64,000 nt of DNA from Brachypterus glaber (GCA_958510825.1 OY294044.1:76058895-76122894); one strand, 5' to 3'; shown: positions 1-11,308, numbered from the stretch's first letter. Translations and numbers: made by a program. The notes: generated from the sequence alone by a model not told the origin.

Positions 1-141
1 AAATTTATGGTATCACTCCATAAAAAGGATCGAGCATTATAAAATATATTTGAAAGAAAGAGACACCCTACATTAATGTAGAATTCTGAAACGCCAACCT
101 ACTTTGTTTGCGCTTGCGCAATATCCAATATTATTACTTAA

Positions 142-255
142 ATGCATCAAATAAGAATATTTTAAGAAACATGCTACGAATATTCTTAAAAGTACATGCA
201 CCTACTTTTAAGAACATTCTTAACATGCTTCTTAAAACATTCTTATTTGATGCAG
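142..255. repeat. near-perfect hairpin, about 53-bp arms
   Basis: The two halves are reverse complements with few mismatches around a loop of about 8 bases. The outer ends read ATGCATCAAATAAGAAT and its complement. It could be a tiny foldback MITE or transcribe to a hairpin RNA. No terminal target duplication is obvious. Confidence 0.7.
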
Positions 256-1587
256 AGGCTTATAAGAAGCTTCTTAGGAACTCCCAGCACGATTAAAACG
301 GTATCCTTTGCATTTCTTTAATCGTTCTTAGAATAACCTGAGCAAAATAGATATGGTTCTAAGAAGCATGCTCTCCTTCTGGCTATTTATTTTAAGAATC
401 TTCTTAGAAGGTTTTTGTGCTATCAGGGAAGGATTTGTTTGGACTTTTTTGTTTGGAAGTTCCACTTTGCTCAGCACCTCCTGGCATGATTTTGAGAACC
501 CTCTGGTGTAATAAGCTCTCTGGAAAGGTTGGGAATTTTTAAGAGGTGAGAACCTTTTTTTAGTCTGCAAAATTTCAGGGTCAGGGGTAAAGCTGTTTTT
601 TTGATTTGGGAAAATTTTCAAATTTTAAATGGAAAATATTTACTCTGCCCCCCACCCCCCAAAAAATGCTTCGGAGCACCATGGTGCACTGAAAATATTA
701 TAAAAATTTTCTGTCAGGTGTTCAGCACCTCCTGGATTTTTTTCCAGTTAGGGGCATGATGTTAAGGCATGTGCAAAAATTTGTTACTGTGGTTTATAGG
801 GTTCCAGAAATGTTAAATAAAAACTAATTTTTAGATGTACCCTTAGGAGGGTCGTGGCTCCCTTAGGACTCATTTCCTGACCAACCTTTATAGGAACTTT
901 ATTTCGTATTTTTTAACGTAGAATCACCTCTTAAATTTCTCGAACTTATTTCTGAATAACCCTGTATATAAAATTTCAAGAATTCTTGAGTTAGTGAACC
1001 CACCCTTTGTATCTGAAAAAAACACGAATAATCGTGCACGCGCATGTTTTAGATATTTTGTATAGTAAAAAAATATCCAGTTTTATGGAAACATCACAAA
1101 TTAATTTTGCTTCACAGGTAGCTTTTAGTATTTTTTTTATTTCACAATAAATTAAAATACAGGATGTCGCAAAAGGTTTGTACATAAATATTTTTTTTGT
1201 TTAAAAGGAGCTCTTATAAATTATAATTTAATAATATAATTTCTAAAAATTTAGTCAAACATTTTTACATTCAGGTCCAGTACCTGAATATACGTACTAT
1301 AAATCTTAAAATAATTCAATATAATATTATAGATAAAAAATATATATTTTTTAGAAGGTAATCTTTAGATTAAATTTTAGTTTTTGAGATCTGCATGCAT
1401 CGTCTATGTATTTTATACATAAAGTTAATCTGTTTAGTAAAAACACAATTAAACTAGGTACTAAATAAATACTAAAACAAGACAATTGCACAATAAAGAA
1501 AACCACCCGTCTCGAATGAGCAAGCATACTTTCCCCTAAAACAATTTAAAATTAAGGTGAGAACGGTAGGGACACTAGATCTAGGTC
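256..1587. other. unassigned AT-rich stretch
   Basis: No convincing gene. A phrase TCAGCACCTCCTGG occurs twice, near 473 and 721, suggesting a decayed repeat. An open frame at 328-621 on the minus strand has repeat-like composition and no recognisable domain, so I do not call it a gene. Confidence 0.3.
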
Positions 1588-1656
1588 TTAACACGTTCAC
1601 CGCCGTGATGCTTTTGTGTACATTTCTTCCCCCCACCCCAGATCGATTGTTAGGAC

Positions 1657-1686
1657 CAAAAAATAAATAAATAAATAAATAAATAT
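1657..1686. repeat. (AATA)n microsatellite
   Basis: Five to seven AATA units in a row. Confidence 0.85.
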
Positions 1687-1850
1687 AGTTAGATGAATGT
1701 GGTTTGAATGTTAGTTGCCTAACGTTAGGGTCTAACGTTAAAATAACGTTTTAACAAACATAAGATAAACGTGAATCTAACGTTAGGATATCTAACGTTA
1801 AAAACCGCGACATTTATACATTAAACACGCGTTAGAAAAAAGTTTTAAGT

Positions 1851-1943
1851 GGTGCATAAACCGGACGAGCGGATGACTTTCATCCGCTCAAGTGCGGTTT
1901 ATGCACCATTTATACCCGCGCAGACCCGTAATTTTCAATAGGG
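1851..1943. mobile_element. GGTGCATAAACCGG palindromic element, truncated copy
   Basis: A hairpin with arms GGTGCATAAACCGG and its complement, followed by TTTATACCCGCGCAGACCCG and TTTTCAATAGGG. The left outer part seen in the copy at 11155-11283 is missing. It belongs to a three-copy family in this window. Confidence 0.65.
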
Positions 1944-2324
1944 TAACGTAAAATTTCTACTAGGGTATTCACTCTCGGTCTATTTGACCGAGTTGGCGCA
2001 CACGGAACAAAATTATGGACCGAGACGGCAGTGAACGTGTAAGTCTTTAGATTCTAGAGTCCCCAAAAAGGGGGTAAAATGGAAAAAAAAATTGTGTATT
2101 TTTTTAATTTTTTCTTTTAATAATAATAAAAAATAGGGCCAGAACAAACTCCCTTTTACCCCCAACTGATTTTGTTCAAATACACTTCTCAAGATAATAT
2201 AAAAATACATCTGCATATATACCAAATTTCAAGTTTCTAGCTCTTTGACGCTTAAGCGTACGATATATATTTTCTTTGATTTTTATGTTTCAGTAAGAAA
2301 TTTTAGGATCCTAAGACAACCTAA

Positions 2325-2476
2325 GGGAACGTTCAAGTATTATGTAAAGCAAATTTTGATCATTTTGGACCCCCCCCCCTGTAGGGCTATTTTCTTATAC
2401 CATTGACATGGGCGTAACACTCCAAAATGACCCCCACCACCCCCCTAGGAGCGTTACGTAATACTTGAACGTTCCC
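2325..2476. mobile_element. PIF/Harbinger-type MITE, copy 1
   Basis: Terminal inverted repeat GGGAACGTTCAAGTATTA, near-perfect at both ends, flanked by the direct duplication TAA (2322-2324 and 2477-2479). A 3-bp TAA/TTA duplication with GG-initiated ends is the Harbinger signature. The 152-bp body is non-coding with homopolymer C runs. A second copy lies at 44252-44487. Confidence 0.75.
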
Positions 2477-2729
2477 TAACGTGCATTACCAAGTATTTTT
2501 GCGAATAAAAGTGAAATACATATTATAATAATATAGTTAGAAATTTTAAAAGCAAAAATTGAATAAAAAAATGGTGCCCTATAAACAATTTCTGAAAAAC
2601 ACTTTCAATATACATATCATGTAATCTCATGAAATTGCATATGGAAATTCTAAAACTGTATAAAGTCTCATAAAAACATATGAAATTTCATGTAACTTGA
2701 TAAGGAAATTTATATGAAACTTCAACAGA

Positions 2730-3525
2730 AAGAATCTGGCATATAGGGAGTTTCTTGGGCCTCAGTCGAACTGCCTCAAATTTTGATATTTTGTAATTTT
2801 GGGGGTAAAATTTAATTAGGAAAATTGCAGCCAAATTAAATGACCAGTTTCGGAAAAAACACTTTTAAAAATCTAATTTTATGACAGTTTTTTTGACCTA
2901 TATTAAGGTTATTTTTTACTTACGTAAATATTAATCAGCCGCTTCAAGTTTATTATTAAAGTACAGGCATGATAAATATTACATAAAAGGCCTTATAATC
3001 ATTTACTTACATGTGGTACTATAAATATTAACACTTTTGTGAATCTTTCACATGCTGACTGACATTTTCTACGTGTTTGCTAAGTATCTGCATATTTTCT
3101 GTATATTTTTACTTGATTATGGTTTGGACTTTTTGGTATATCGACAAATATTTTATAATTATATATTTTAGGTTTTCTTGATATGTTTTTTCAAAAATAC
3201 GTCTGATGTTTGACAAATCTGCCATCATATTTTCATAGGTAAAACATATTATTGAGATTGCCTAGCAACAACGTAATTCATTAGTGAACCCTTTATAGTA
3301 ATATTTATTAAAATTGTTGCTAGGCAATCTCAATGACATATTTTACATTGATTGCATTGATCGTCCTACCCAAACGCTACATAAAAGCGTTTTTCTCCGA
3401 AACTGGTCAATTAATTTGGTTGCAATTTTCCTAATTTAATTTTTACCCCCGAAATTAAATAATATCAAAATTTGAGGCAGTTTGATTGAGGCCCAAGAAC
3501 CCTCCTATATGTGTGCCAGGTTCTT
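2730..3525. mobile_element. inverted-repeat element, about 115-bp arms
   Basis: The left arm, starting near AAGAATCTGGCATATAGGG, is matched by a reverse-complement right arm ending in GTGTGCCAGGTTCTT. Arm identity is high over the CTTGGGCCTC and GACCAGTTTCGG blocks. An inner inverted repeat at 3239-3347 (arms containing GAGATTGCCTAGCAACAA) is nested inside. No coding capacity is visible. Confidence 0.7.
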
Positions 3526-3810
3526 TACAAATGAATGTATTCTTATGAGAAAACATGATTTTCATCAGCACATCTGGATTTTCAGATATAACCACCACCA
3601 CCACATAAAATCTGATGAAAGTTTGTGAGAAATGTTTTATAGGGTTGTTATAAATTCCTTAAAAATTAATTACAAAAGGCGAAAACTAAATATATAGGTA
3701 AATTATAATTATTATATAATTACATAAATTACATGATATAAAATATATTTGATTTACAAAGGTCGTACCATTAATTAAAAAGAGTATACTAGTAATCACT
3801 CTGTCTAATT

Positions 3811-4417
3811 AATGATTGTACAGTTGATTTCAACAAAACTGGAAAAGTGGGGTTAAGTAAAATTTCATGTTTTCCATAAAATTTAGTTGTGTGAATGTGG
3901 ATTATTTAAATAAGGTTAGTTTAACCATGTCAAAAATCATATGTTATTCTATGCATTTGTGTTTAGTAAATACTATTTGGATTTTGAAGCGTATCTCTAT
4001 TGTTAATTACTGTATTACTGATCTAAAATATCCCTATTCTAAAATGTCTATTATTAAATCCCCTTATCAATATATTTTGTATCTAATAAACTTGTTTTAA
4101 ATACCTTTATTTTTAAAAAACACTACTAGTATATTGGTCTCCTACAACTAGGTATTCCTCATAGTTCCTTAATTTAAAAATTATAATTATGGGTTTTACA
4201 CCAGTATTCTTCGAGTATTCTTGTTTTTCTGCTTTATCTCTCCCAATTTTAAAAAAATACACCAACATTTTTTGACTTTGACATTGATGTGGCAATAACA
4301 ATATTGACACTAGATTTATTAACAAGTAAACAAATATTTGTCAAATGAAAGATAGTTCACAATGTAATTTTTTTTATAACCCCACTTTTCCAGTTTTGTT
4401 GAAATGAACTGTATTAA
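3811..4417. mobile_element. inverted-repeat MITE, about 45-bp ends
   Basis: Both ends carry CAACAAAACTGGAAAAGTGG in inverted orientation. The interior is AT-rich and non-coding; the small open frames inside look like chance. Confidence 0.65.
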
Positions 4418-4777
4418 TTTTTACTAATAATTATTATTTTTATACACTACTACAATGTAAATAATATTTTTGTAACTTAACCCTCACAGAGTTTCAGCAA
4501 AATAGGCTAAAATATAGGTTTAATTTTCCATCTATCCGTTTGTCCAATCATCGGATTAAGTGATATTATAGGCAGCAGTTTCGCACTGTTAGCGATTTAC
4601 AAATTTCAAGGTCACAATAGGACAGAATTTAAAAATAAATTTATTTTATAAAAAGTTTTTTATCCCCGGCAAGTTTCCTGTAACTGCGAATCTGTGATTA
4701 CATCATTGGTAATTATGTGACACAGGCAAAAAAAAATATAAATTATTTTCCAAACAACTTTTATAAGTAAATATTTT
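4418..4777. other. unassigned AT-rich stretch
   Basis: I see no gene, inverted repeat or recognisable element end here. Confidence 0.3.
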
Positions 4778-5026
4778 TAATAATTGGAAAAATGCAATAT
4801 AGTCATTTACTGTGAATAGTATATAATGGGATGCGTAGCATTACATATGTTTACGGCTTGTTTTATTCTTCGCAGCTCGTTAGCATTTATTTTTTTTAAT
4901 AAAAAACGAAACGAAAGATTTTTTCAATTTTCGCTGAAAATCATATAAATGGACGGTACTATCGAATGGTAAAGGAATTTCAGGGTTTCGAAAAAAACTA
5001 AAAATACCCCCAAAAAAGCACCGTGT
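4778..5026. mobile_element. half copy of the CACGGTGC foldback
   Basis: It matches the right arm of the complete foldback at 37176-37800. Shared blocks include TAATAATTGGAAAAATGCAA, GATGCGTAGCATTACATATG and TTTTCGCTGAAAATCATAT, and it ends in GCACCGTGT. The other arm is absent, so this is a truncated or deleted copy. Confidence 0.75.
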
Positions 5027-5180
5027 ATTTACAATCTACAGCGCCGCAGTGATTTTTTTTATAAATCTGAAAGTCAAAGCAACTTTAAAATATTAGAATT
5101 AAGTTTACTTTTTTTTGTTGAGATTTTAACTTTTTTCTGGACCTCCTCATGGCTGTGCGCTGGTTGTCGACTCTGATGAT

Positions 5181-5335
5181 CAGGGCCGGCGCAAGACAAA
5201 AATGTCGACCGGGCGAAAATGACGACCAAAAAGGTTACCACCTCTGAACAATCAAGTCCAAAGCATTTAGACACCCCATGCCAATAATTTAAGGACTAAA
5301 GATATTTAGTTTGGTGCCCGCTTCGCCCGGACCTG
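5181..5335. mobile_element. short hAT-type MITE
   Basis: Left terminus CAGGGCCGGCGCAAG is the common hAT end. The right terminus, read inward, is CAGGTCCGGGCGAAG. Flanking octamers CTGATGAT and CTTAGGAT match at 6 of 8 positions, consistent with an old 8-bp target duplication. Non-coding. Confidence 0.5.
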
Positions 5336-6494
5336 CTTAGGATCATCTCTACGCTGACTGAAACATTATTTTTAGAACAAGGGGCGAAAATTAAGTCTAT
5401 CAATATCAAGCAGTACGATGGACAAATAAACAGATGAAATCTTAAAATATTTTTTTTTTATAATTTTGAATAAAACTGAAACTTATTCTAGTCTTTCTAA
5501 AATATGGGATTCTAAAATGTAATAATCTCGTGAAAAAATGAAAAATTATGTGTGCTAATATTTGATAAAAATAGCAAGTCAGTGACATAATTGTTAAACA
5601 GCCCCTTATAACTTCCTATTAAAGGAAATAAAATTTATTTTGTCAGTATGTACATACAATAATGAAAAGAAAAGTTTTTAATTCTTAAATTATATTAAAT
5701 TTCTTATTTTGCCAAAGGATTAACACTTTCAGTGCTCCAGACAAAAAACAAAAAACACTTCTTAAATTTTTTAAAATTAAATAAAACTATGACATTTTAA
5801 TTAGGGCCCTTAATTTTTTTTCATATACAGCTTTTGTTTTGCTTAAGGCTGATCTGGCCCTTGAAGAAATATTTTTATGTCAGAGTCTGCGTTGTATCAT
5901 AAATGAGAACCGAAAATTTTTTAATACACATATTTACGTGGAACTGTAAGTTGAACCAGAAATTATTTCTATACAAAGTTTTACTAAAGGCTGATCGGGT
6001 CATGTGAGAAATATTTAATTTTAATGCGGGGTGTTGACTTTAAATTAAGTTCTTAAACTTTTGTATACATTGAACAAAATTTTAATTAATTATAATTATG
6101 CATGGTTTTTTGAAAATTGACTTAACTATTATTTACAAGCTTGCCGGTTCCCCTGGAGGACCGGGCCCAGAAACTTTGACCCCTGTGTCTGGGCCTGGAA
6201 GTTAGACTGTTTTACAAAAGATCCGGAGAGTTGTCAAATGAGGTTGAGTAAGTCGGTAAAACACATTAAACAACATTTTTCTTACAAACTTTAGGAAGTT
6301 CCTAATAGGAACTAAATAAAAATTAGAAATATAAACATTTTAAAGGGAAGTTTACACTTCTTTCAGGCTATTGCCTAAAATAATGTGTTTTCACTAAAGT
6401 TTGCAAAAAAATGTAATTTTTTTAACACAAATAACAATATAACTTACTTTGAACACATTTTCATTTCTATTTTCTGATAAATAGTTCAATTTTG
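5336..6494. other. unassigned stretch downstream of the MPLKIP-like gene
   Basis: No gene seen. A phrase AAGGCTGATC followed by a GAAATATTT block occurs twice (near 5847 and 5988), hinting at a decayed tandem duplication. The minus-strand 3' UTR of the MPLKIP-like gene should begin at 6494, but I could not settle a polyadenylation signal. Confidence 0.3.
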
Positions 6495-8430
6495 TCACTG
6501 ACTCATTTTTTCATCTGTAGAACTACTACTTAAAGCTTTTTCCTGGTCAGTTTCATTTTCTGTTGAAGTATCTGATTCTAAACCACTCTCAACTGATTCT
6601 ATAATAACATTTTTACTACTTTCAACTTCTTTTTGCTTTCTTAGAATTTCTTCCAGTTGTGCCCAAGGATCTTGCAAACATGTTGCTTCAATAAATCTTG
6701 TAATATTATTGGATTGTACTTGTTGAGTATTATTGTAATTCTGTGAAAATAATGATGGTGATACATAAATTTCTTTAACACTATTGAATGTTCTCATAAA
6801 TTTTGAGTTCAATATTTTGGCTGGAAGAAGAATGCTAAAAAAAAGCAACCCCTTCACTATTTCTTAGCATTATTTTTGAGTGTATTAGGTTAAAATATAT
6901 ATACAGTACAAGCTCGATACTGTGAACACAAAAAACCGGTGCTGTTCATGTTAGCGGAGGGTGATAATTCAGGCTTTGTATGACAAGAAAATCAAGCTAA
7001 TTAAATCTTTTTTATTCTGCCAAACTTTATTCCAGTTAAAATAACAAATTGTTGATGAAATATAAAATTTTAATTATAAAAATTGTACTAATTCCTTTCT
7101 TGCTGTACAAGACACCACTGATACAACTTCCTTTCCATTTTTTGAAGTTTGTTTTTTACTTTGTATGAGTACTATTTCAAGAATTTTATCACTTTTATTT
7201 TTTATATAACATATTGTTAATTTTGCTATCTTATACTCTTTAGCTAAAGTAGTAACAGTCTCAACATTCCTATGTTCCTTAACAATTTTCAGTGTCAACC
7301 CTTTTGCCTAGTTTAACACAATTTCCAACAAACCAAAGTCGACTCTAAGAAACCAGAAACTATACTGATTATAAGAGAAACAACCACATAAAAATATGTA
7401 CAAACCTGTTAAAACTAGTTGTTTATGTTAACGAGAGTTTATAATGTTCAAGTTACAGGGAAGTCAATAGAAAAAATTCTGTGTTCACAAAACTGAATAG
7501 TTCACATATACACTTGTTCACATTATCGAGCTTATACTGTGTATTATATCAATTATAATATGTATTTATTTATTTATTTACACACACATTTACATGATAT
7601 ATTTTACAACCTATTATCAAATTGCTACCTTAATTATATTATATACTAATTTTATAACAATATTTTTTTACGGTGAGCCATTGTGCGTACGAAAAATTTT
7701 CTTCAATATTTTTTTTTTTCTGTATTTATATAAGTATATCACATAAGCTATGTATAGCTTGTGCGTGATATATACATAGTTTTTATACTTTTTTATTTTA
7801 TGTTTTTTTTTTTGTAGGGCTCGAAATAAGAAATATGTTTACAGAGTATAATTATAATAATTATATATTATATAAATTTAAAGCTAAAACCCAGATCTAG
7901 ATTCATACAGAAGAACCTGCAGCACCTACAGTACAGGTGGCCCCATGTTACAGCCCATTGGGAGTTTAAGTTTTTGGTTAATCAATTTTTGTACTAAAAA
8001 CATTCAAGGCAAACACATTACCCTCCTTCATTTTTGTAGGTGGGTAACAATTTACCCCACAATTTAGAGAGGTAATTAATGTATTTATTTACGAAATTAT
8101 AAATTTATTATTATTACGTACCTTTTGTTTATAGTGTTCATTTTTCTTCCACGAGTTGTTGTTTACATTTGAATTTTGATATGGATTATTATGTTGTTTA
8201 TAACCAGCCGAGTATCTTTGAAATTTATTATTTTTATATCTAGGACTCTTTTGATCAAATCTCTTTGGAGTATTAAAGTTCTGTTGGCCAAAATTACCTT
8301 TTTGAGGTGTTGTTGATTCTCCAAATGACAAAAAATCCGACGAGTCACCTTTTTTTGGTGTAGTGGGATTAGCTTTTTGTGTATTAAAATACACAAAACC
8401 TGGTGAACTACCCTGCCATGGTTTATTCAT
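6495..8430 (-). CDS. MPLKIP: MPLKIP/TTDN1-like protein, two exons (8430-8122 joined to 6740-6495)
   Basis: Exon 1 starts at ATG 8430-8428 and ends at a strong donor (CAAAAG|GTACGTAA) after codon 103, phase 0. Exon 2 starts after a pyrimidine-rich acceptor (TTATTTTCACAG) at 6740, also phase 0, and runs to the stop at 6497-6495. The product is 184 residues; human MPLKIP is 179. The N-terminal half is Ser/Thr-Pro, Asn and Gln rich (TPKKG, TTPQKG, NTPKRF, KSPRY), matching the family's low-complexity N terminus with CDK-type sites. Residues about 119-134 contain FIEATCLQDPWAQLEE, which fits the conserved C-terminal motif of the family (a hydrophobic stretch, then EDPWAxLE). The tail is acidic and Ser-rich. 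Known family biology: a nuclear PLK1-interacting protein altered in non-photosensitive trichothiodystrophy and linked to the lariat-debranching/splicing machinery. The splice model is inferred from sequence and matching phases. A competing acceptor at 6833 is out of phase with this donor. Confidence 0.8.
6904..7539 (-). mobile_element. Tigger/pogo-like relic in the MPLKIP intron
   Basis: The ends CAGTACAAGCTCGATACTGT and (inward) CAGTATAAGCTCGATAATGT form an inverted repeat of about 25 bp. The left flank is TA; the right is TGTA, so the expected TA duplication is imperfect. A CAGTA terminus plus a CENP-B-type HTH remnant inside supports the pogo/Tigger branch of Tc1/mariner. The catalytic DDE domain is absent. 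Confidence 0.65.
7074..7298 (-). pseudogene. CENP-B N-terminal HTH remnant of a Tigger transposase
   Basis: The 74-codon open frame contains LKIVKEHRNVETVTTLAKEY followed by KIAKLTICYIKNKSDKI. This matches the pattern of the CENP-B/Tigger first helix-turn-helix (K-I-x-E-x-x-x-N-V-x-x-L-A-K-x-Y-x-I-A-K-x-T-I-x-x-I-K-x-K). It ends soon after and no DDE catalytic region follows, so it is a broken DNA-binding domain that lies on the same strand as its host gene. Confidence 0.6.
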
Positions 8431-8620
8431 TTTAATATTTAACTAAAACGAGAAAATATTTTAAAAGCAAAATTTTGAGAAACACAAACTTTGAGGTTAG
8501 CTTTATTGACATAAATTTTATACGCATGCGCAGCAATTAGTTCGCACGCAAAGTTAATAGGTGCGTTCAACGAAGCTCAGCGAAAGGTATCAAAAGTCAC
8601 TAAAACGCTAACTTACGCTA
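8431..8620 (-). promoter_or_regulatory. presumed promoter / 5' leader of the MPLKIP-like gene
   Basis: This is the sequence just upstream of the ATG. It is locally richer in CG and contains ACGCATGCGCAG (8521-8532), which resembles an NRF1-type palindrome common near housekeeping gene starts. No TATA box is evident. Assignment is by position and motif only. Confidence 0.3.
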
Positions 8621-8878
8621 AGTTTGGCTTTTTTATTAAATATTTTGTATTTTTAGTTCTTTTTTATGAAATTTAAAACTTTTTACGTTTTTTTTGGCAT
8701 CAACTTTTTTGTCGAGGATCCTTGACATAAATCGATTTATTTCCGATTTATAAAAGTTGTAATTTTAGACTACAAAAATTTGATCTTAAACCTTCTCTCT
8801 CCACTAAATCTTCTTCGCTACGGCCCTGTCTAGAGTCTACGATGTGCTCGCTGAAATTTGGTATAAACCAAACTGAAT

Positions 8879-8931
8879 GCCGTATACGCGTATACCGCGT
8901 ATACGTATACGCGTATGCCGCGGCATACGGC
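8879..8931. repeat. CG-rich GTATAC/CGCG palindrome cluster
   Basis: About 53 bases made almost only of CGTATACGCG-type units bounded by GCCGTATAC and GTATACGGC-like ends (GGCATACGGC). It is self-complementary at several registers and strikingly CpG-dense against the AT-rich surroundings. Confidence 0.75.
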
Positions 8932-8976
8932 TATAGCCTATTTTATCTTTTTATTAGCTTAAAATAAGAAAGTTAA

Positions 8977-9290
8977 CCTCTATTTACCAGGGGCTTGCAA
9001 AATTTACAATTTTAAAAATCTAATTTTTAGAATAACCACTTCAAACTAAATATATTACAAAAATGGATTTTTTACATTCTTTTGTTTCCAAAAACCCTTT
9101 TAGAAAAAAAAATATTTCAAAAAAAATTCTTTATGAAAATAATTTTTATTTTTTTTTGTGTTTCCAGTGACTTACTATGCAATAACAGCGTTAAGTTAGT
9201 AAAATATTGTTTAAAGTGTCCATTTATTTAAAAAACTAGTTTTTAAAATTCTAATTTTTGCGATCCCCGGTAAATGAATACCTCGATTCG
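8977..9290. repeat. degenerate inverted repeat
   Basis: TATTTACCAGGGGCTTGCAA on the left and, inward from the right, CATTTACCGGGGATCGCAAA. Both are followed by similar AATTTTAAAAA tracts. Possibly a decayed MITE. Confidence 0.35.
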
Positions 9291-10554
9291 AGTTCTATTA
9301 TAATAATTAGATATAATATACTACTAAAAAAAGCTCATCAACTTTAACTAAATCAATCTTGTCTTGGTATTATATTTATTTTTTAATTTTCGTAAAAAAA
9401 ACAATGTTTTCCCTTTCATTGGTGGGGACAGGGAAAGAAAAAATAAAAAATCCTATTAGAAGGAATTAATTATACTTTATTTATAAATAACTGATAATTA
9501 ATAAAAAAGTATCACTCAGTTATTTTACATCAGAAAATTGAAAAACTAAAAATTTCACTACAATAAATTGGACACAGTTATGCAAAAGAAAAACAGGCGC
9601 TGTGAATAATATAATAATAATTCTTTAGATATATGCATAACTTTGATACGTTTTAATTTTTTAATTGAAAAAAGTAGACAAAATTGACAATCATTCTTCG
9701 GAATTTTACAAATTTTAGTAAAATCCCAGCATCGATATATCGATGTATACGGGTGAAATTCCATACCAGTACCATTGTTACTGTATTCGTACAAGGTAAA
9801 ATCAGAATTCCGGTACAGATAAGTGGACATTTTGTCTTTCTTTTTTTAAAGTGTACCTACATAAACTCCGCGCATTATCTATCTGAGTTGATGGTCATTT
9901 GTTTCTTGTTATTTGGTTTTCATTTTGTTTAAAATTTATTGTCAATCAAGACATTATTTTGACATTTATAAAAAAATCCAAATAATTTGCTTTAGCAAGA
10001 AGAAATAACAAGAAAAGTGCATAAAAAGAAAACTAAAGCATCAATCTATAAACATTTTGTTTAAATGAAGTAATATAATGCAGTGGTCTATAAATTTTTG
10101 AAGTAAACACTATAACCATAGACAAGGAAAGACCTCCAAAGCCGTTGCGGAATACTGTGATAAATGTGCCTAGCGCATCTGAGATAAACTTGCACATGCG
10201 CACTACTATTGTTGTTTTTGACGAGTATTTTTTAACCTTAGTTTTGTGTGTCAAATAAAAATTGTAAAAAATTCAACAAAAAACAATAATTATCTACGAA
10301 GAAACGTCGAAATAGTTTTTTTAAATTATTTTATAAGAATTTTTCGAGGTGTGTTTGAGTTTCGGCATTTTGTACACCTACTTGAGTACACCAGGGATTG
10401 ACCCTTTGCTCTTCATAAAGCAACAATACAGGTTAGGTTTAAAGTTATAAACATATGCAGCAAAAAAACAATTAAAACAAAGTAGAAGTCGAAAAATGAA
10501 CAGAAACAAACGACGATCTGACAGTACTGACAGTATAAACAAACTACTAATAAT
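9291..10554. other. unassigned stretch
   Basis: AT-rich with no convincing gene. A short palindrome CATCGATATATCGATG lies near 9730. Overlapping open frames on both strands at 9558-9932 have no recognisable domain. Confidence 0.3.
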
Positions 10555-10655
10555 TTGTCACCCCAGTATTGGTTCGCCATATCTCTATTTTTAAACATTT
10601 TAAGATTTTTACTGGGGGATTTTTGGAGATAAGACAAATGAATACTGGGGTGATG
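10555..10655. repeat. inverted repeat with CACCCCAGTATT ends
   Basis: The left end carries CACCCCAGTATT and the right end AATACTGGGGTG, with partial pairing inside (TAAGATTTTT/TCTCT blocks). About 100 bp, MITE-like. Confidence 0.5.
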
Positions 10656-11154
10656 AATTGTTTTACGACCGACATCATTTCATAGCTGATAGAGATGCGT
10701 ACTGCGCAAGGTCAGATATATTGCGTTACGTCATTTCGCTGCCCCGTTCTGTCACAAAATAATCTTGCGCAGGCTGGACTAAAGGTTCTCTTTCCTTCTC
10801 TAAGACTATAACAGAGAATTTTTTGGTTACAATAATACTGTTCCGTAATTTTATTCAGGTAATGTTAAATTTAAATTTATAATACCACAATAAAAACTTA
10901 CTTTTATTATAATTTTGAACAAAGTTTTACTTTTTAAACAGATTTTGTTATTATTTGTAAGACGTAAAATGACAGTCAATTTAACCTAAATGTTAGAAAT
11001 TATCAAAAGCACAATGGGCTACAAAAATATTACTAAAAGTCATTTTTAAACCACTAATCATAGCTTCCTTGATCCAATTTGTTACTCAGATAGATAATGC
11101 GCCGCGTATAATGCATATTACATTCTGAATGGTACGTATCTATGTATATGCTCT
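10656..11154. other. unassigned stretch
   Basis: An inverted pair ACTGCGCAAG / CTTGCGCAGG occurs near 10700-10770. I see no gene. Confidence 0.3.
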
Positions 11155-11283
11155 GCTGAAAATGACGGGTCTGGGCGGGTATAAACGGTGCATAAACCGG
11201 ACTTGAGCGGATGAAATTCACATGCTCAAGTCCGGTTTATGCAACATTTATACCCGCGCAGACCCGTCATTTTCAATAGGGTG
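11155..11283. mobile_element. GGTGCATAAACCGG palindromic element, complete copy
   Basis: A near-perfect palindrome. GAAAATGACGGGTCTG, GCGGGTATAAA, GGTGCATAAACCGG and ACTTGAGC occur in order on the left and are mirrored on the right, ending TTTTCAATAGGG. The arms are about 60 bp around a short centre. Non-coding. Confidence 0.8.
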
Positions 11284-11308
11284 AGAATGTATTAATTCCT
11301 AGTATTAA

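Larger units (their letters stand above)
1588..2042. mobile_element. piggyBac-type MITE
   Basis: The left end reads TTAACACGTTCACCGCCGT. The right end is its imperfect reverse complement, with TTACACGTTCACTGCCGT read inward. A TTAA-initiated terminus with a CACGTT motif is characteristic of piggyBac-like elements, and the same motif bounds the element at 61554-63251. The right TTAA has decayed to TTAC. It contains no coding sequence, but it holds a TAACGTTA cluster (about 1720-1800) and a nested palindrome (1851-1943). Confidence 0.5.
6741..8121 (-). other. intron of the MPLKIP-like gene
   Basis: GT...AG intron of 1381 bases. It holds a Tigger/pogo relic (6904-7539), a TTTA-rich stretch near 7560 and an unassigned remainder. 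Confidence 0.75.

Noticed and set aside
328..621. 97-codon minus-strand frame
   Set aside because: No domain, no splice or promoter support, and the DNA contains a repeated TCAGCACCTCCTGG phrase.
6833..6857. Alternative 5' extension of MPLKIP exon 2
   Set aside because: The acceptor after TTCTTCTTCCAG is out of phase with the strong exon 1 donor, while the acceptor before 6740 is in phase and gives the family's usual length.
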